Assembly: GCF_024139115.2 (NCBI RefSeq)
Contig: NC_085140.1
Span: 429,349,240 to 429,413,239, forward strand
Reading direction: 5' to 3'
From: Armigeres subalbatus
Taxonomy: Eukaryota > Arthropoda > Insecta > Diptera > Culicidae
Length of the DNA: 64,000 nt
Below the pieces are notes generated by a model. It was not told where the DNA came from. It did not search any database and saw nothing but the letters and a program-made list of their open reading frames with translations. Both the position numbers and the translations under genes were made by a program. This document shows, piece after piece, positions 34,068 to 46,564 of this stretch (within the stretch, counting starts at the first letter, position 1; each line of letters starts with the position of its first letter).

Positions 34068-34176
34068 GAGAGCGGTTTGACTTTCGATTCAGCGGAGCGG
34101 ACAGTTGTAACGCAACGTGTAGACAAGCGATTGGATGCAGTTAGTTATTGGAAAGGCGCATTGGGAAAAGAAAATT

Positions 34177-34192
34177 GGTTCTTCTCAGGACC
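34177..34192 (+). promoter_or_regulatory. Match to histone mRNA 3' stem-loop, copy 2
   Basis: The same 16 bases, GGTTCTTCTCAGGACC, again a full consensus match, with AAGAAAGAGTT at 34206. Confidence 0.5.
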
Positions 34193-34663
34193 AACTATTT
34201 ATGGGAAGAAAGAGTTAATTGCGAAAATGGACTGTTTCGGAGGCATCGGGTTGGGTATGGTAGCTGGGTTGCTGTTAGTGATTCCATCCATTAAAATTGA
34301 CTGCATCATCTCCCTCCGACGTGCTATCTAATTCGCTATTTACGATTGAGTTTTGCACGTTGAAGAAAGTTTATTTCCGATAGTCGGATCAACTTTTTTT
34401 TGTATAAAATCAATGAAGATGCCACCTTTGTGAAAACTATTTACAGCAACTACCCATTAGTGAACATCGCGTGGACAGACAGATGCCAAGAGATAATGTT
34501 TGGTAATATGAAGAAACTTCGTCTTGAGTCAAATTTTTGTTGTTATTTTTCGCAACAATACGCCTCTTAGATAAACAACATCTCATAACCAAATTGAGAA
34601 TCCTGCGAGAAAATTTCATAAGATTCTTAGAATTTGTCATTCTCCGAACGGTCCGTTGTCTGC

Positions 34664-34883
34664 TGCGGAATCCCGATCAAAATGGCTCGCACGCGTCGAA
34701 AAGCAGCTTTCTTATATCTAATGAAGAAATTCCATAAGCCCCGCCCCTTTATTAATCGTTATGAGTGCACTTTTATTTACACCCATACGGATCACAAAGG
34801 GGCGGGACTAACGGGCTTAATTTATTGAATACAAGAAAGCTGCTTTCCGGCACGCGCGAGCCATTTTGATCGGGATTCCGCGG
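34664..34883. repeat. Palindrome 2 of the repeat units, about 220 bp
   Basis: TGCGGAATCCCGATCAAAAT faces ATTTTGATCGGGATTCCGCG; AAAGCAGCTTTCTT and AAGAAAGCTGCTTT pair inside; the centre has GCCCCGCCCCTTT and AAAGGGGCGGGAC. Confidence 0.85.
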
Positions 34884-35044
34884 AATGAGCGGCTCGACAA
34901 AATTTGATGCAGCGGAGCGGACACAGCAGCACGAAGGCGTGGGTAACAGTGGCAATGCCAAAAAAATTCCAAATGGTGGAGGTTAGGCGAAAAATCATCT
35001 AGTGGCGGTCGGACAATTTCAACGCAAGGTGCTGACAAGCGTTT

Positions 35045-35310
35045 GGATGCAGTTAGTTATTGGAAAGACACATTACGAAAAGAAAATTGTTTCTTCTCAG
35101 GACCAGCATTTTATGGAAAGAAAGAGTTAATTGCGAAAATGGATTGTTTCGGCGGCATCGGGTTTAGCATGGTAGCTTGGTTGCTGTTAATGATTCCATC
35201 CGTTCAAATTAATTGCATCATCTCCCTCCGCCGCGCTATCAAATTTGCTAGTTACGATTGAGTTTTGCACTTTGAAGAAAGTTCATATCGGATTGTCGGA
35301 TCAACTTTCT
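35045..35310 (+). repeat. Repeat unit 3, truncated
   Basis: Again GTTAGTTATTGGAAAGACAC, a stem-loop with one change (GTTTCTTCTCAGGACC, 35089-35104), GGAAAGAAAGAGTTAATTGC, CATCATCTCCCTCCGCCGCG and a GTCGGATCAACTTTCTTTTG end. The palindrome part is absent. Confidence 0.75.
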
Positions 35311-36824
35311 TTTGCATAAAGACCTTTTTGGACGACACCATCCTTCAAAAATGGCCGAAATAAAGAAGAAATAAGCAAAATCAGACGTGGCGTGAAACCA
35401 AACGCAAATATATTTATTTGCAACGTTTGGTTTTAGCCCGCGATGTAAGCGTACGTGGCAAATTAAGGATTATGATGTCCCCGACTGAAAGCCAGTCGAG
35501 TGGCTTTAGCGGCCGATGAGTCATGTTAATTCCACGGTTAGAGAATCAAAGTCCATCGAACTGGGAACAACTATTCGTCTTCTTGATTCAGTTGGCCTCC
35601 GAGCAGTTTGCTCAATGTTAATAAAACGACACAAATTGTTATGGCAAATACCATCAATTTCGAATAGCTACGTAGTCCTATGTCACCTTTGCGTACAACC
35701 CGATTGGGCTGCACCTTTGAGTTTTTTTACCGGGATTTCAACAATTTGTTGAACTTTTAACGAGGTTCGCACAGCCGAGCCCCAGCAAACATGTTTTTTG
35801 CTGAGATTTTTGTCAAAGTTACTGAAAATCAGCGAATAATTAGCCGAAATCCAGCACACAAACAATATTTTTGCCGGGATATCAGTTTAAATTTTGCTGG
35901 GCACACGGCTGTGCGGATTTTGCCGAGCTGCAGAAATAAAAACTGAGTGAGTAGGAAGCGCAGACGAATCGTCAGTGCCAATCGACGAACCCTCAGTGCC
36001 ACCCAAGGCGCGGAGCATGGCCAGACGTGGCTGAAGCTACAGTAAAAGTCACATCATACGAGGAAGGACGCAGAGAAAGAGAGAATGAGGTTGCGGAAGG
36101 CAGAAGAAGTTCCAGAGTGAGGTTAGATAGTATAAGAAAGTGGGGGAGAGAAGAAGGAGGGAAGCTATCAAAATTGTGAAAATCGTAAAAGTGATGGTGG
36201 GTTTTCCCTAATTCGAGTGCGAAGTTTCCCAGCCCCGAGGTATACTAACGAGAGAGTGCCGACCCTGAGGCAGTTGATTCGAGGATTCTCGGAAATGCTC
36301 CCGGTTGGCTAGACCGTCAATTACATCGTTTTGGGACCGTAATCAACTGTGCAAAATATGGGCTCGATTGGCATGCCGCATTGCGTTTTAAATTTACATG
36401 GAGATTAGTATGGGAAAACGTACTTTTTTACAGTTTTGCTCTTAGCGGCTTCAATTTACCATCAATCACTTGACTCAATACGTTAGCATATAGCCTGGAA
36501 GATGCCGAAAGACTTTGCCGAAGAAGGTACGCAGCTGGAAGGTCTACAAAAAATGTTTTTTACGTTTCGAAAATATATTGTTTAAACCATATACAAGAAA
36601 TCAATGTTTCTGCCAGCACTACCTGACAACCTGTAATTGTCAGAGAGCAAAACCAATTTTTCTTCTAGTCGGAATTTTGACTTTGTGAAATCATTCCGAA
36701 TATCTCACATTAGCTCCAAAGTCCTATAAAATCAATAATTTTGAAATAACACTCAGTTAAATTATTGTTCCACGTAGTTCGGCAGTGCTGGCAGAATAAA
36801 TGAAGCGAATTTTAGATTTTCTTT
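35311..36824. other. Gene-free stretch with one foldback MITE
   Basis: A polypurine run (about 36058-36168) and an unassigned AT-rich portion; possibly decayed LTR sequence but no LTR pair is seen. The MITE at 35768-35915 is listed separately. Confidence 0.35.
35768..35915. mobile_element. 148-bp foldback MITE
   Basis: CGCACAGCCG at the left faces CGGCTGTGCG at the right, and just inside CCCAGCAAA faces TTTGCTGGG. The inverted ends span about 22 bp with a two- to three-base difference. A clear target duplication was not found. Confidence 0.6.
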
Positions 36825-36912
36825 TAATTATTTATTAAAACCTATCAAAATCTGTATAAACATTAGGCATATGCGAGATTGTTAGTTTGTATACCGAATT
36901 GTAGGAAAGTCT
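36825..36912. repeat. Flank repeat X, copy at the left of block A
   Basis: TTATTAAAACCTATCAAAAT, TAGGCATATGCGAGATTGTT and GAATTGTAGGAAAGTCTCA match 58300-58381 closely. The other copy is on the right side of block B. Confidence 0.7.
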
Positions 36913-37467
36913 CAATAGGTATATGGCGATTCTGTCTATATACAAATATAGTTTGTTTATATATGGTTACCTATATCAATAATTATGATTAAAATGTTTA
37001 CACTGAGCAGTCGTAGCTGCTTCACAGTTACATAGTGCTTTATATGACAAATGGCCAATCAAATCGCAAAACCAAGTTCATATCGATAAGCATATTCATG
37101 ATACGATAAAACCTTTGATCTCCTCAAAACAAGCAAAGCATTGAAAAAAAATGATTTTTGTAATTTTTGACTCCTTTGCGAGTTGTCACTAGTGGTCCCT
37201 ATTTGGCCAATCCCATAAGAAGACAATGGATTTTCCAAATAAAGACCAACATTGAATATACAATTTTTGCATGTTCTATTATGGATTAATCAATTTTGAT
37301 GATTATACAAATTTAGTTGGTTTTCACAGCTGTTCTAGGGAGCAGGAAGTAAAACCTTTCGCTTGATATATAAAGTTTACCCATCTTTCTTATTTTAAAA
37401 AATTTCTTATGTATGGCGAATTGGTACCTCACTCTAGTTTTGTTTAAATAAAATTAATTTTGGCTTC

Positions 37468-38573
37468 ATAAAACGTTGATTAATTTTAATTGGGGAAATG
37501 CTTATCTAATCTTCCGTCAATGTATCATCATATGTAGATACTCCTTATATATACGATTGTGATGCATCAAGTGTTACGATGTGCACATGTGCAATCTAAC
37601 TGCATTGATTGTCTGCCTTTCAAATTCCAATAAAATTCCGTTGAAATATCACAAATGATGGTAATTGTTTGTGGAAAGGAAAGAAAAGTGCAGTGGTAGC
37701 CAGTTCCCTGGCGGTGCTAAAATGATAAGCGGGAACAATGCCTAATTTCATTTAAATCTTTTATGTCATTGATGATTAGCACACGTTATTATTTTATGTG
37801 AGGGCAAGCATGGAACATATTTTTCAACGCGTTGTCGGGCAGCACATATGCTCGACCAAAATAGTAAAATTTAGCTAGAATATTTTAATTTTGTTTGATT
37901 GTTTGCTATTAGATTTTATATCAGAAATCGCAAAAATCTTGAAATAAAACTATGTAAAATGTTTGATATAATTATTACAAAGGCATGGTTTGATTTTTAT
38001 GTCGATGAACCTAGAAGAATCGTTTTGCTCACTGAGCAGAAAGTACAAATTTGGTAAATTTAGATTTGTTCAACGGATATTTGTTGATAGATTGAGGTTA
38101 GAAATCGTCTAAATTATTTAAAGAATAAACTGTAAATAAAATTGATATTAGCATACTCTTTCGACAGCCAGCTGCAAGAGTTTATAAAACAGGTAAACAA
38201 CATAGTCTGTGGGTCAATTGCCAGCTTGAGGCAAACCTCCATGACCTACCTTACCCTACCAAACCACCAACTCGTAGAACTTATGAGGCGTCGCCAAGTC
38301 GGGCCTCTCTTAATAAGTTCTACATCAACATTCCTTCCTATCCCTAGTTACGGTAAAGATGGGCGTGGCGGGTAGTAATCCTCATGCTTGCCATTTTATC
38401 TTAGATTGGAATCAAGGGTAACTCACCTGATTTCCGATAGCAATCTGGATAAGGATTCCGAAAACGAGTATCACTGTGTCCAATCTACGAAGTATACCTA
38501 ACAACGCTAACGCTAACGCTAACAGCTTAACGCTTCTTCGCTAACGCTATAAAACGTTGATTAATTTTTAATT
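37468..38573. mobile_element. Hexamer-tailed insertion, block A copy
   Basis: Insertion 37492-38548, flanked by a direct repeat (37468-37491 and 38549-38573) starting ATAAAACGTTGATTAA. The tail consists of CTAACG repeats. Corresponds to 49138-50264. Confidence 0.75.
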
Positions 38574-38900
38574 CTAAACAATTGAAATTCCTACTAACAT
38601 AACCTAATCTTAACCTAATCAAGTTGAAGATCTTGGTAACTTTTTCACTACCTGTTGTTCAGAAGTTTGCAGACCCTGTACTTTGACATTGATTTACCAG
38701 CGATCGCTCAATATTTTCTCTTCGCTGGACGTTAACCTCGGTATTCCTGATAAGTTAATACACAGTTTTGATAACATTTCACTTGGCTCAGTTTGTCGAT
38801 CGGCTCAGAGATCAGCTTGCTGTCTAGTGTTAAGCGGGTATCAGCCTCATTATTTTACAACTGATGTCCGTTTATAACTATTTTAATTCCAGCCGGATGT
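38574..38900 (-). pseudogene. Jockey tail, block A copy
   Basis: Matches 50290-50655 and 25510-25858 with many small deletions; all reading frames are broken. Confidence 0.7.
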
Positions 38901-39179
38901 GTCTGGGGGCAGGGCTATGTCAAGGGCTTGACGATCCCTCCCAGGCCATCTACGAGTTGGTAGATGGGAGTTTGACAGTGGTGCCTGTAAAATTCCTATA
39001 AAAGCTGCATGTATCCGCAAATAGACAGTGACCGTGTGCCCTCAAAGCACACAAGCCAAGTCCTGGTGCTGGTGAGACGCTAAACAGCCCTGAACGAGGC
39101 CCTCCGACGAGACAGGAGTTTCAGGCCCAATAAGCCGCTCTAAAACAAATTACGAACGACATAAAGATAATGAACTCGA

Positions 39180-39598
39180 TAAATCGCAAGACCTAGGCGA
39201 CGAATAAAGGATCACGATTGGAAGCTTGGACATGGAACTGCAAGTCGCTAGGTTTCGCAGGTTCGACAGGATGATCTCGATGTTACATCCCACACTTCGA
39301 CGTCGTGGCGCTGCGGAGAGTTGCTGGACAGGACAGAGAAGTGTGGAAAAGCGGGCATCGAGCACCTTCTACCAGAGAGTGTGGCACCACCAGAGCTGGA
39401 ACCGGCTCATAGTGCTGGGTAAGATGCGCCATCTGTGATTGGGTGCAGCCAATCAGCAAGGATAATGGCTGAGGATTAAACCGTTTCTTCCAACAGTATC
39501 ATCAACGTGCACTCCCACAGAAGGGAGACCGACACGAGAAAGAAGCGTTACACACGCTGGAGCAGACACTGATGGATGCCCTGCGGTGAGTAAAGATG
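39180..39598 (+). pseudogene. RTE endonuclease N-terminal part, block A copy
   Basis: Matches 50960-51397. The frame (W..CKSLGF, CWTGQ) is interrupted by small deletions. Confidence 0.7.
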
Positions 39599-41350
39599 CA
39601 CTATGGTCCAGGTTCTGATTTACGCGAAAGATGCATTTGTAAAACTATATTTTTTAGAAAAAACTGTTGTTCTACAAAATTGTTCGAAATAAGTAGGCAT
39701 CATTATGGTTCTCCAAAAAATAGGGTGGCCATCATATAAAAAAATTGGAAAATATTTTTTTATTTCTCAGAATATTGACATGTTATGTTCTACAATGTTG
39801 TGCGTAGCTTATTCCAATCAATTTTGCTAAAACAACTTTTCTGTAGCTCTTAAGTTGGCTGATTTAGATCAATTTTACCTAATTGGATTAGGGTGTACCT
39901 AAAAAACTTATTTTTGATCTACTTTTTTTGTTTACATTTCTGAAAAAGTCGTCTTCAGGTGACTTTTAGAGCTCAAAAATGCAACTTTTGATGGGTGAAT
40001 ATTCAATATCTATTTCCGATCAAAGTTATAATCGTTTTCTGTCAAATTACATTTTTCATAGTTGATATCTCCGTTAGGCAACGCAAAAAATATATTTACA
40101 GCATTTGAAAGAAAATTAATATTCTTTATTATGTCAAAAATTGGGATATTTATTTTTTATCTCAAGTTATATCAATTTTACTAAAATCATGTTTTTTCAA
40201 ATAAATTGATATAACTCGACAACGAAGAAAGATACAAACGATATTCTTATGGCAAAACAGCGTTTTAAAACGCCCAAAAGTCTTAGAAGATGACTTATTG
40301 AGAAATGAAAAATGAAAAATCTACAGCTTAAACACTTTTATAAATTTTATCATTATCATCTATTATGATTTGCGAGAAAAGATGCATTTTCGGTCTGAAA
40401 CATACTTGAAAACAAAATTTGTTCTAAAGTTGTTCTGATTACTTGGCCTTATTATAGAGTTACTAGAAAATAGGGTGGCCATTTTATAAAATGTGAAATT
40501 TATTTTTTTATTTTGCGGAAAATTGACATAAAATGTTCTACAAAGTTGTAGCGCTTTTCCCATCAACTTTGCTATATAAACTTTTATGTAGCTCTTAACT
40601 CACTTGTTTAGAGTAATTTTGCTTACCAGGATTAGGTGTCCTCAAAAGAATATTTATAATGCTCATTTCATTTTTATTTTTACGGATGTCACCTTCTGAA
40701 AACTTTAGCTTTTAAACGTGTTTTGCTATAGAAAATCTATCTTCTTCCGTTTTCGAGTTATATCAATTTATTTAAAAAACATGATGTTTAGTAAAATTGG
40801 TGAAACTTGAGTATAAAAATAACATATCCTAAATTTTTGACGAATAAAATATTAATTTCTCTTTCAGATGCCGTAAGAACATATTTTTGGTCTGCCCTAA
40901 CTGAGATATCAACTTATGAAAAAATGTAATTTTGACAGAAAAACGATTACTTTTGATCGAAAAGATATTGACGTATTCACCCATCAAAAGTTGCATTTTT
41001 GAGCTCTAAAAGTCACCTGAAGACGACTTTTTCGAGAAATGTAAAACAAAAAAGTAGATCAAAATACAGTTTTTTGAGGTACACCCTAATGCAATTAAGT
41101 AAAATTGCTCTAAATCAGAACTTAAGAGCTACAGAAAAGTTTTTACAAAATTGATTGGAATAAGCTGCTACTTGTAGAACATATCATGTCAATATTCTGA
41201 AATAAAAAATATTTTTTTTTATATGATGGGCCACCTATTTTGTAGAACCATAATGATGGCCTTACTATTTCAAACAATTTTGTAGAACAGTTTTTTCTAA
41301 AAATAGTTTGTAAAATGCATTCCGCGAAATCTGAATCCTGGACCATAGTG
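39599..41350. mobile_element. CACTATGG foldback element, block A copy
   Basis: Starts CACTATGGTCCAGG, ends TGGACCATAGTG, and is followed by GAATG. Same position and content as 51398-53272 but 123 bp shorter. Confidence 0.75.
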
Positions 41351-43712
41351 GAATGGAGGAAAGATAGACGGTCATCGGTCTGCACACGTATCGAATGACA
41401 ACGGACCAACAGTATAAACTTCGCAGCCTACTGCGGAATGCTAGTCCGAAGACCTTCTTTCCCCAAAAATATCCACAAGCCCATGGAGATCCACCTAACA
41501 GAAACGAAAAACTCAAATCGACCACGTTCTAATCGACGGTAAATTCTTCTCCGACATCACGAACGTCCGCGCACCACAGTGCGAATATTGAATCCGACCA
41601 CATCCTCGTTGCAGTTGCCTCAAACTCGACGGTGTACAACACGCGGCGAAGTCGGACGCCGCTGAGTAACATTGGGCGGCTAAGACTGTAGATTAGCCCA
41701 AGAATACGCGCAGCAGCTGGAAGTGCACTCCCAACGGAAGAGCAGCTGGGCGGCGTCTCTTGAAGATGGCTGGAGAGATATTCGATCCGCCATTGTTAAG
41801 CGCCGCAACCGCTGCACTTGCACGGTGCCCCGGATCAGAGAAACGACTGGCATGACGGCGAATGTGAGCAGTTAGAAGAAAGAAGAAGAGGGATGCAGCG
41901 TGGGCGAGATTACTGACACCGCACGAGCAGACGAGGCACAATATAAACAGTCGCGGAACAGATAAAACTCATTTTCCGAGAAAAGCGTCAGCAGGAAGAT
42001 CGAGACCGTGAAGAGATGGAGCAACTGTACCGCGCTAATAACGAAAGTTCTATGATTAGTGAACCGTTCACGTAAGGCCACGTGCCACAGCCATATGTAA
42101 GGACATAAATGGGAACCACACGAACGAGAGCGTGAGGTGATCCAAAGATGGCGGCAGCACTCGAAGAGCACCAGAAAGGCGATGTGGCAGTCGAAGATGG
42201 CGGTATGGTGATGGACCTGGGGAACGCGCACCATTCTACATCCGGATCTCCAGGAAATCCAGGAGGAGATTGGCCGGCTGCAAAAAAAAAAGCCCAGGGG
42301 TTGACCAACCCGGAGAGCTATTCAAACACGGTGGTGATGAGCGCGGCTAGAGCGCTGCGGTAATTACCGAGCAGACTAATTGTCAGAAATGGTTGCAGCA
42401 ACGATTGTGACTGAATCTGGTCCATATAATTGCAGTACTCTATGTCATGTGTGCTGCTAGGTACCAAGATTTGGGAGGAGGAATTTTGCCGCGGGGTGGA
42501 TGGAAGGTGTCGTGTGCCCATCTACAAAGCGATAAGCTGGATTGTGAACTACCGCGCAATCACATTGCTGAACGCCCGCCTACAAGGTACTCTCCCAAAT
42601 TTTATGCCGTCGACTAGCACCAATTGCAAGGGGTTCGTGGGGCGATACCAGGTTGGTTTTATTGGCGAACGGTCCACCACGAACCAGGTGTTCGCCATTC
42701 GCCAGAATACTGCGAATACAACGTGCCCACACATCATCATATTCATCGACTTCAAAGCCACATATGATCAACTCGATCGGGACCAGCTATGGCAGCTAAT
42801 GCACGAAGGATTTCCGATAAAGCTGCACAGTTGATCAAAGGACGATGGATCGGTGATGTGCGTAGTTCGAGTCTCGGGGCATTCTCTTGAAACCCAGAGG
42901 GTTACGGCAAGGTGATGGTCTTTCAGTTCTGCTATTCAACATCGCTTTGGAAGGTAATACGAAGCAAGGATTAACACGAGTGGTACAATTTTCAATAAGT
43001 CCGTCCAGGTTATTTGGTTTCGCTCGACGACATAGATATTATGGCAGCTATCAATACGTCGAAGGCGAAGTACATGATAGGAAGAGGTTCAAGAGAGGAA
43101 AGCCACCCACCGCGAGTTGGCATCGGTGGTGACGAAATCGGGTGGTGAGAAATTTATTACTAGGCTCACTGGTGACGCTGAAATGATACCAGCAGAAATT
43201 CGGAGACGCATACGCTGAAATCGTACATACTTGGACTCCACAGACGCGATCGAATAGAGTTCGCCGCCGCAAACTGACAATCTACAAACGCTATTAGACC
43301 GGTAGTCCTCTACGGACACGAGACCTGGACGATGCTCGTGGAGGACCAACGCGCACTGGGTTTCGAAAGAGAAGTGCGCGTACATCTATGGTGGGGTGCA
43401 GATGGAAGACGGTACATGGAGGTGAATGAACCACGGATTGCACCAGATGTTGGGAGAACCATCCATCGTTCCACCGAAATTGACGACTGCGGTTGGCTGG
43501 GCGTAGCCAGAATGTCGGACAATCAGAAAATGGTTCTCGACGATCCGACGGGCACAAGAAGGCGAGTGCAGCGGGCAGGTGGATCGATCAGGTGGAAGAT
43601 GACTTGCGGACCCTCCGAGACTGCGTGGTGGCGACGTGTTGCCGGGACCGAGCCAATGGAGAAGACTCTTATATACGGCCAGGCCCTTGGCCTTAGTCTG
43701 AATATATAATAA
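41351..43712 (+). pseudogene. RTE endonuclease C-terminal part and RT, block A copy
   Basis: Matches 53275-55801. Short frames such as VDGRCRVPIYKAIS and FIGERSTTNQVFAIRQN can be seen, with frameshifts about every 50-150 bp. No frame is long enough for activity. Confidence 0.75.
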
Positions 43713-45331
43713 ATAATATTTCCGCCAGCACTCATGTCACTCTAACCAACGGAGCAGATCGGCAACAGGGTTCGAATGCAAGGGCCCTACCCTAACTGTC
43801 ACTGGAACAAAGCCCGTGACTCTGCATCGAAGCTTAGAACCGGTGTTAGGGGCCAGGTAGAAATATTTCACAGTCAATGCAGAAAACATGGATCTCAGTA
43901 AAATCTCTGTCGCCTTCATCACCGCCGTGGTGAGTGCGACTGGGTCACCGAAAATCATTTCCAACACCGACTATTCATTTCCGTTCAGCCACTCACAAGT
44001 CGCTCTGACATGCTGCTCAGTTCGCCTTACCGTGACTGTGAGTGGCCCATTTAAACCGTGGTGAATTTTCAATTTGCTGGGGAATGTATCATTTTGCTGT
44101 GGTAAATTTCATCTTCGCGGCGCTGTGGGTGATGTGAGTTCTGTTGTTTACTTTTCTGCCTCCGAATGTAGAGTTGATTTCAAAGCAGGAAGAATAAAAA
44201 TGATATAAAAAACTCACCTTCCTCCAGTGCTGCCAATATTTCAACCTGGTTAGAACGTCGTTAATGCGAACTTTATATTCGGTTGTTACTCAAATTAGTT
44301 CTTTTCAGTCCATATAATCAAGTATGTACTCAAGCATACCACATCGTTATATTGCTGCATGATTGGTCACAGACAAACAGACAACACTCGTAAATTCCTA
44401 TCGCTCACTGATTTACTCGTTAATTTTAATATGGTTATTAAGAAATTATTTTGAGCTTTTGTAGATGTCTTCACTGATATAAGACAGTTTACAATCCATT
44501 GATTCACCACTTATTGTATCTGCATACGTATCGACTCACAGTAAGGCCTCTCAAGTGTCTTACTTGACTCGACTCGACACTCAGTCGAGGTCAAGTACAG
44601 ACACTGAGAGCTTACTGTTGAGGTCAAGTATCTGTCAAGATACAATTATGTGATGGAATTCAATGGATATACAAACTCGTCTTAAGCAAGTGAATAATTA
44701 TTGAACTCAGCTCACTCGTGGAGCGCATCGGATTTGCTCCAGTTTGACGTTTGCCCTACCGCCATCTGTTTCTGATTTCCTAACTTGAGTGAAATAATAG
44801 AATGTCGTTAGTGTTTGACGACGATGAATTTGGTGAGTAAATATCCAATTTGTTATGTCTGTTTGTCTGTGATTGAGTGTTTGATTTTGATAAATATCGT
44901 AAACAAAGTGTATCAAAATTACTCGCCATAACAAAAGGTGGTAGAGAATCAACAATGTTGTTCATTTTAGAACCAATTCCGATTCGCACATGTCGGGTAG
45001 GGCTTCATGCTCCGCCTTCTCCCCTGTTCGAATGAGAGCTAATGACAGTGTTGGTAGCGAGGAGCAAGGAAGTTGATCCGTGATTTCTTTGACGCTTCTG
45101 TTTCAGAGCTGACGGTTGATGGCCAACGATCTGTATGTGTGCATGTGTAAGTACAACATTTTCTAAACACACGTTTTGGAAATTATCATTTGATTTCCTC
45201 CAGATTCCATTTGATGGGGAATCTGGTCCCATTTTGCTATAAAAATTGGGTAGATCGGACCTATGAACAAAAGTTGGCCAAATACTATTTTTATACGCAA
45301 AAACAAGCAAACAATACTAACACATATTTTT
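43713..45331. other. Block A sequence after the RTE, including damaged palindromic MITE
   Basis: Corresponds to 55802-57572. The MITE matching 56630-56889 is at about 44470-44690, with many deletions (TCAACAGTAAGG, CGAGACACT-like pieces). No gene. Confidence 0.55.
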
Positions 45332-45560
45332 AGGGTAAACTGGGTGAGAAATGCACCCCGGGCAAACGATCTTTTGGCATTTTTGGCGGTGTTTCAAACA
45401 TATTTCCAAGAATGATTACTTCTATATTCGTAGTTCAAGATCCGAACTACATGCGCTTAGTAAATACTCAAAATAACCGAAAATGTCCTCAAAACCGAAG
45501 GAAGAGAAAGACAAATCCCGCAAGGTGGAAGAATTGTTGTATCAAATAAAAGTTATCACT
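45332..45560. mobile_element. Left end of the GGGGTAAAATGCACCCCCG family, block A copy
   Basis: AGGGTAAACTGGGTGAGAAATGCACCCCGGG-like start (compare 57573) and ATCCGAACTACATGCGC. The right end is absent. Confidence 0.6.
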
Positions 45561-46007
45561 CCACTATGTACATATATAATCTCGATTCTATTCTCAATTT
45601 TCATCTTTAATTTATCTCAAAATGGCGATATGTCAATGCTGTTACAGCAGAATTGTTAAAAATAGCTACTTAGAGCCTATACAAATTTAAAACTATTTGT
45701 CTCCTCCCCACGGATTTTTTTTAAAAAATAATATTTTGAGAAACAAATAAATTCATGTTTAGATTTTCAAAACTTCTAACAAATCCTAAGTTTTTGATTT
45801 TCTTTTCATTTTAATATTTATTTTTATTATCCCCCCTTGACCTTTCGGAACCAGTATTAAAGTTAATTTAATATTTTAACGACCTACGATTATTACGCTT
45901 ATTTAGAATTTCATGAAATTTAAATTCAGATCGTTTTTTTTGTGTGTTATAATGGAATGAAAAATGGCAGCTGAAGCAGTGTTGGTTTTTGTATTATTCT
46001 TCTTATC

Positions 46008-46360
46008 AACCTACATAGCTCAAAGGGATACTCAACAGCTTTCACCCAACGAAAACCGCATGTTGATTAATCGTCCCAATAATTAGTAATCGATTTTAAG
46101 ACGGGTTGCGAATCTTTAGTCATGATCGTTAAACTTCTTTGAGGGCATCACTGAAATGTGCAGTGCAACATAGTAGCCTGAATTTGGTTGTGCTATCTTT
46201 CGCGCCACGAGCAGCAATGTTGCCTGTTGATGAGTTATGCAATTAGCTCCAGAAAACTACGGTATAGATTAAATTCGATTACTAATTATTGGGGCGGTTA
46301 ATCAACATGCGATTTTCGTTGGGTGAAAGCTGTTGAGTATTCCTTTTAGCTGTGTAGGTT
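46008..46360. mobile_element. 353-bp foldback MITE
   Basis: AACCTACATAGCT at the left faces AGCTGTGTAGGTT at the right; arms of about 90 bp continue with ACTCAACAGCTTTCACCCAA / TTGGGTGAAAGCTGTTGAGT and GATTAATCG / CGGTTAATC. Confidence 0.8.
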
Positions 46361-46564
46361 TTCTTTTAACCTGCGCTTAATGGGGAAGCGTCATTAATAA
46401 TATAATGAAAAAAATAATTTCCCCATACTAATTTGCATGCAAACTTGAAACGGCTTGTGCTAAATCAATTTTAATCCAAATGAGCTAAAATTTTCAGAGG
46501 ACACTCAGAACATGGTAAAGAATCAGATGAGCACTGTGGAGCAAAATCGATTTTTTGAACCACC
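46361..46564. other. Short dispersed repeat
   Basis: Contains GAGCACTGTGGAGCAAAATC and TTTTTTGAACCACCC, a string I associate with mosquito repeats; family not assigned. Confidence 0.3.

Larger units (their letters stand above)
33326..34080 (+). repeat. Repeat unit 1 with histone-type stem-loop
   Basis: Begins GTCAGTTAGTTGGAAAGG, carries GGTTCTTCTCAGGACC at 33364-33379, a purine-rich AAAGAAAGAGTT 12 bases later, CATCATCTCCCTCCGACGCG near 33492, TAGTCGGATCAACGTTCTTT near 33577, and ends in a palindrome (33846-34067). Collinear with 34137-34900. Confidence 0.8.
34137..34900 (+). repeat. Repeat unit 2 with histone-type stem-loop
   Basis: Collinear with unit 1: GTTAGTTATTGGAAAGGCGC, the stem-loop at 34177, CATCATCTCCCTCCGACGTG near 34306, TAGTCGGATCAACTTTTTTT near 34381 and a palindrome at 34664-34883. 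The spacing between stem-loops 1 and 2 is 813 bp. Confidence 0.8.
36915..45965 (+). repeat. Block A: shrunken copy of composite block B
   Basis: Collinear with 48480-58290 over its whole length, including every nested insertion. Differences are mainly small deletions: the hexamer-tailed insertion is 1,057 versus 1,127 bp, the foldback element 1,752 versus 1,875 bp, and the interval from foldback to TIR element 3,982 versus 4,301 bp. The uniform 6-7% loss with few substitutions suggests unpolished sequence. Confidence 0.8.

Noticed and set aside
34437..34640. 67-residue minus-strand frame similar to 33623-33826
   Set aside because: Both are the same part of the repeat unit; similarity is at DNA level and the product matches no family, including histones.
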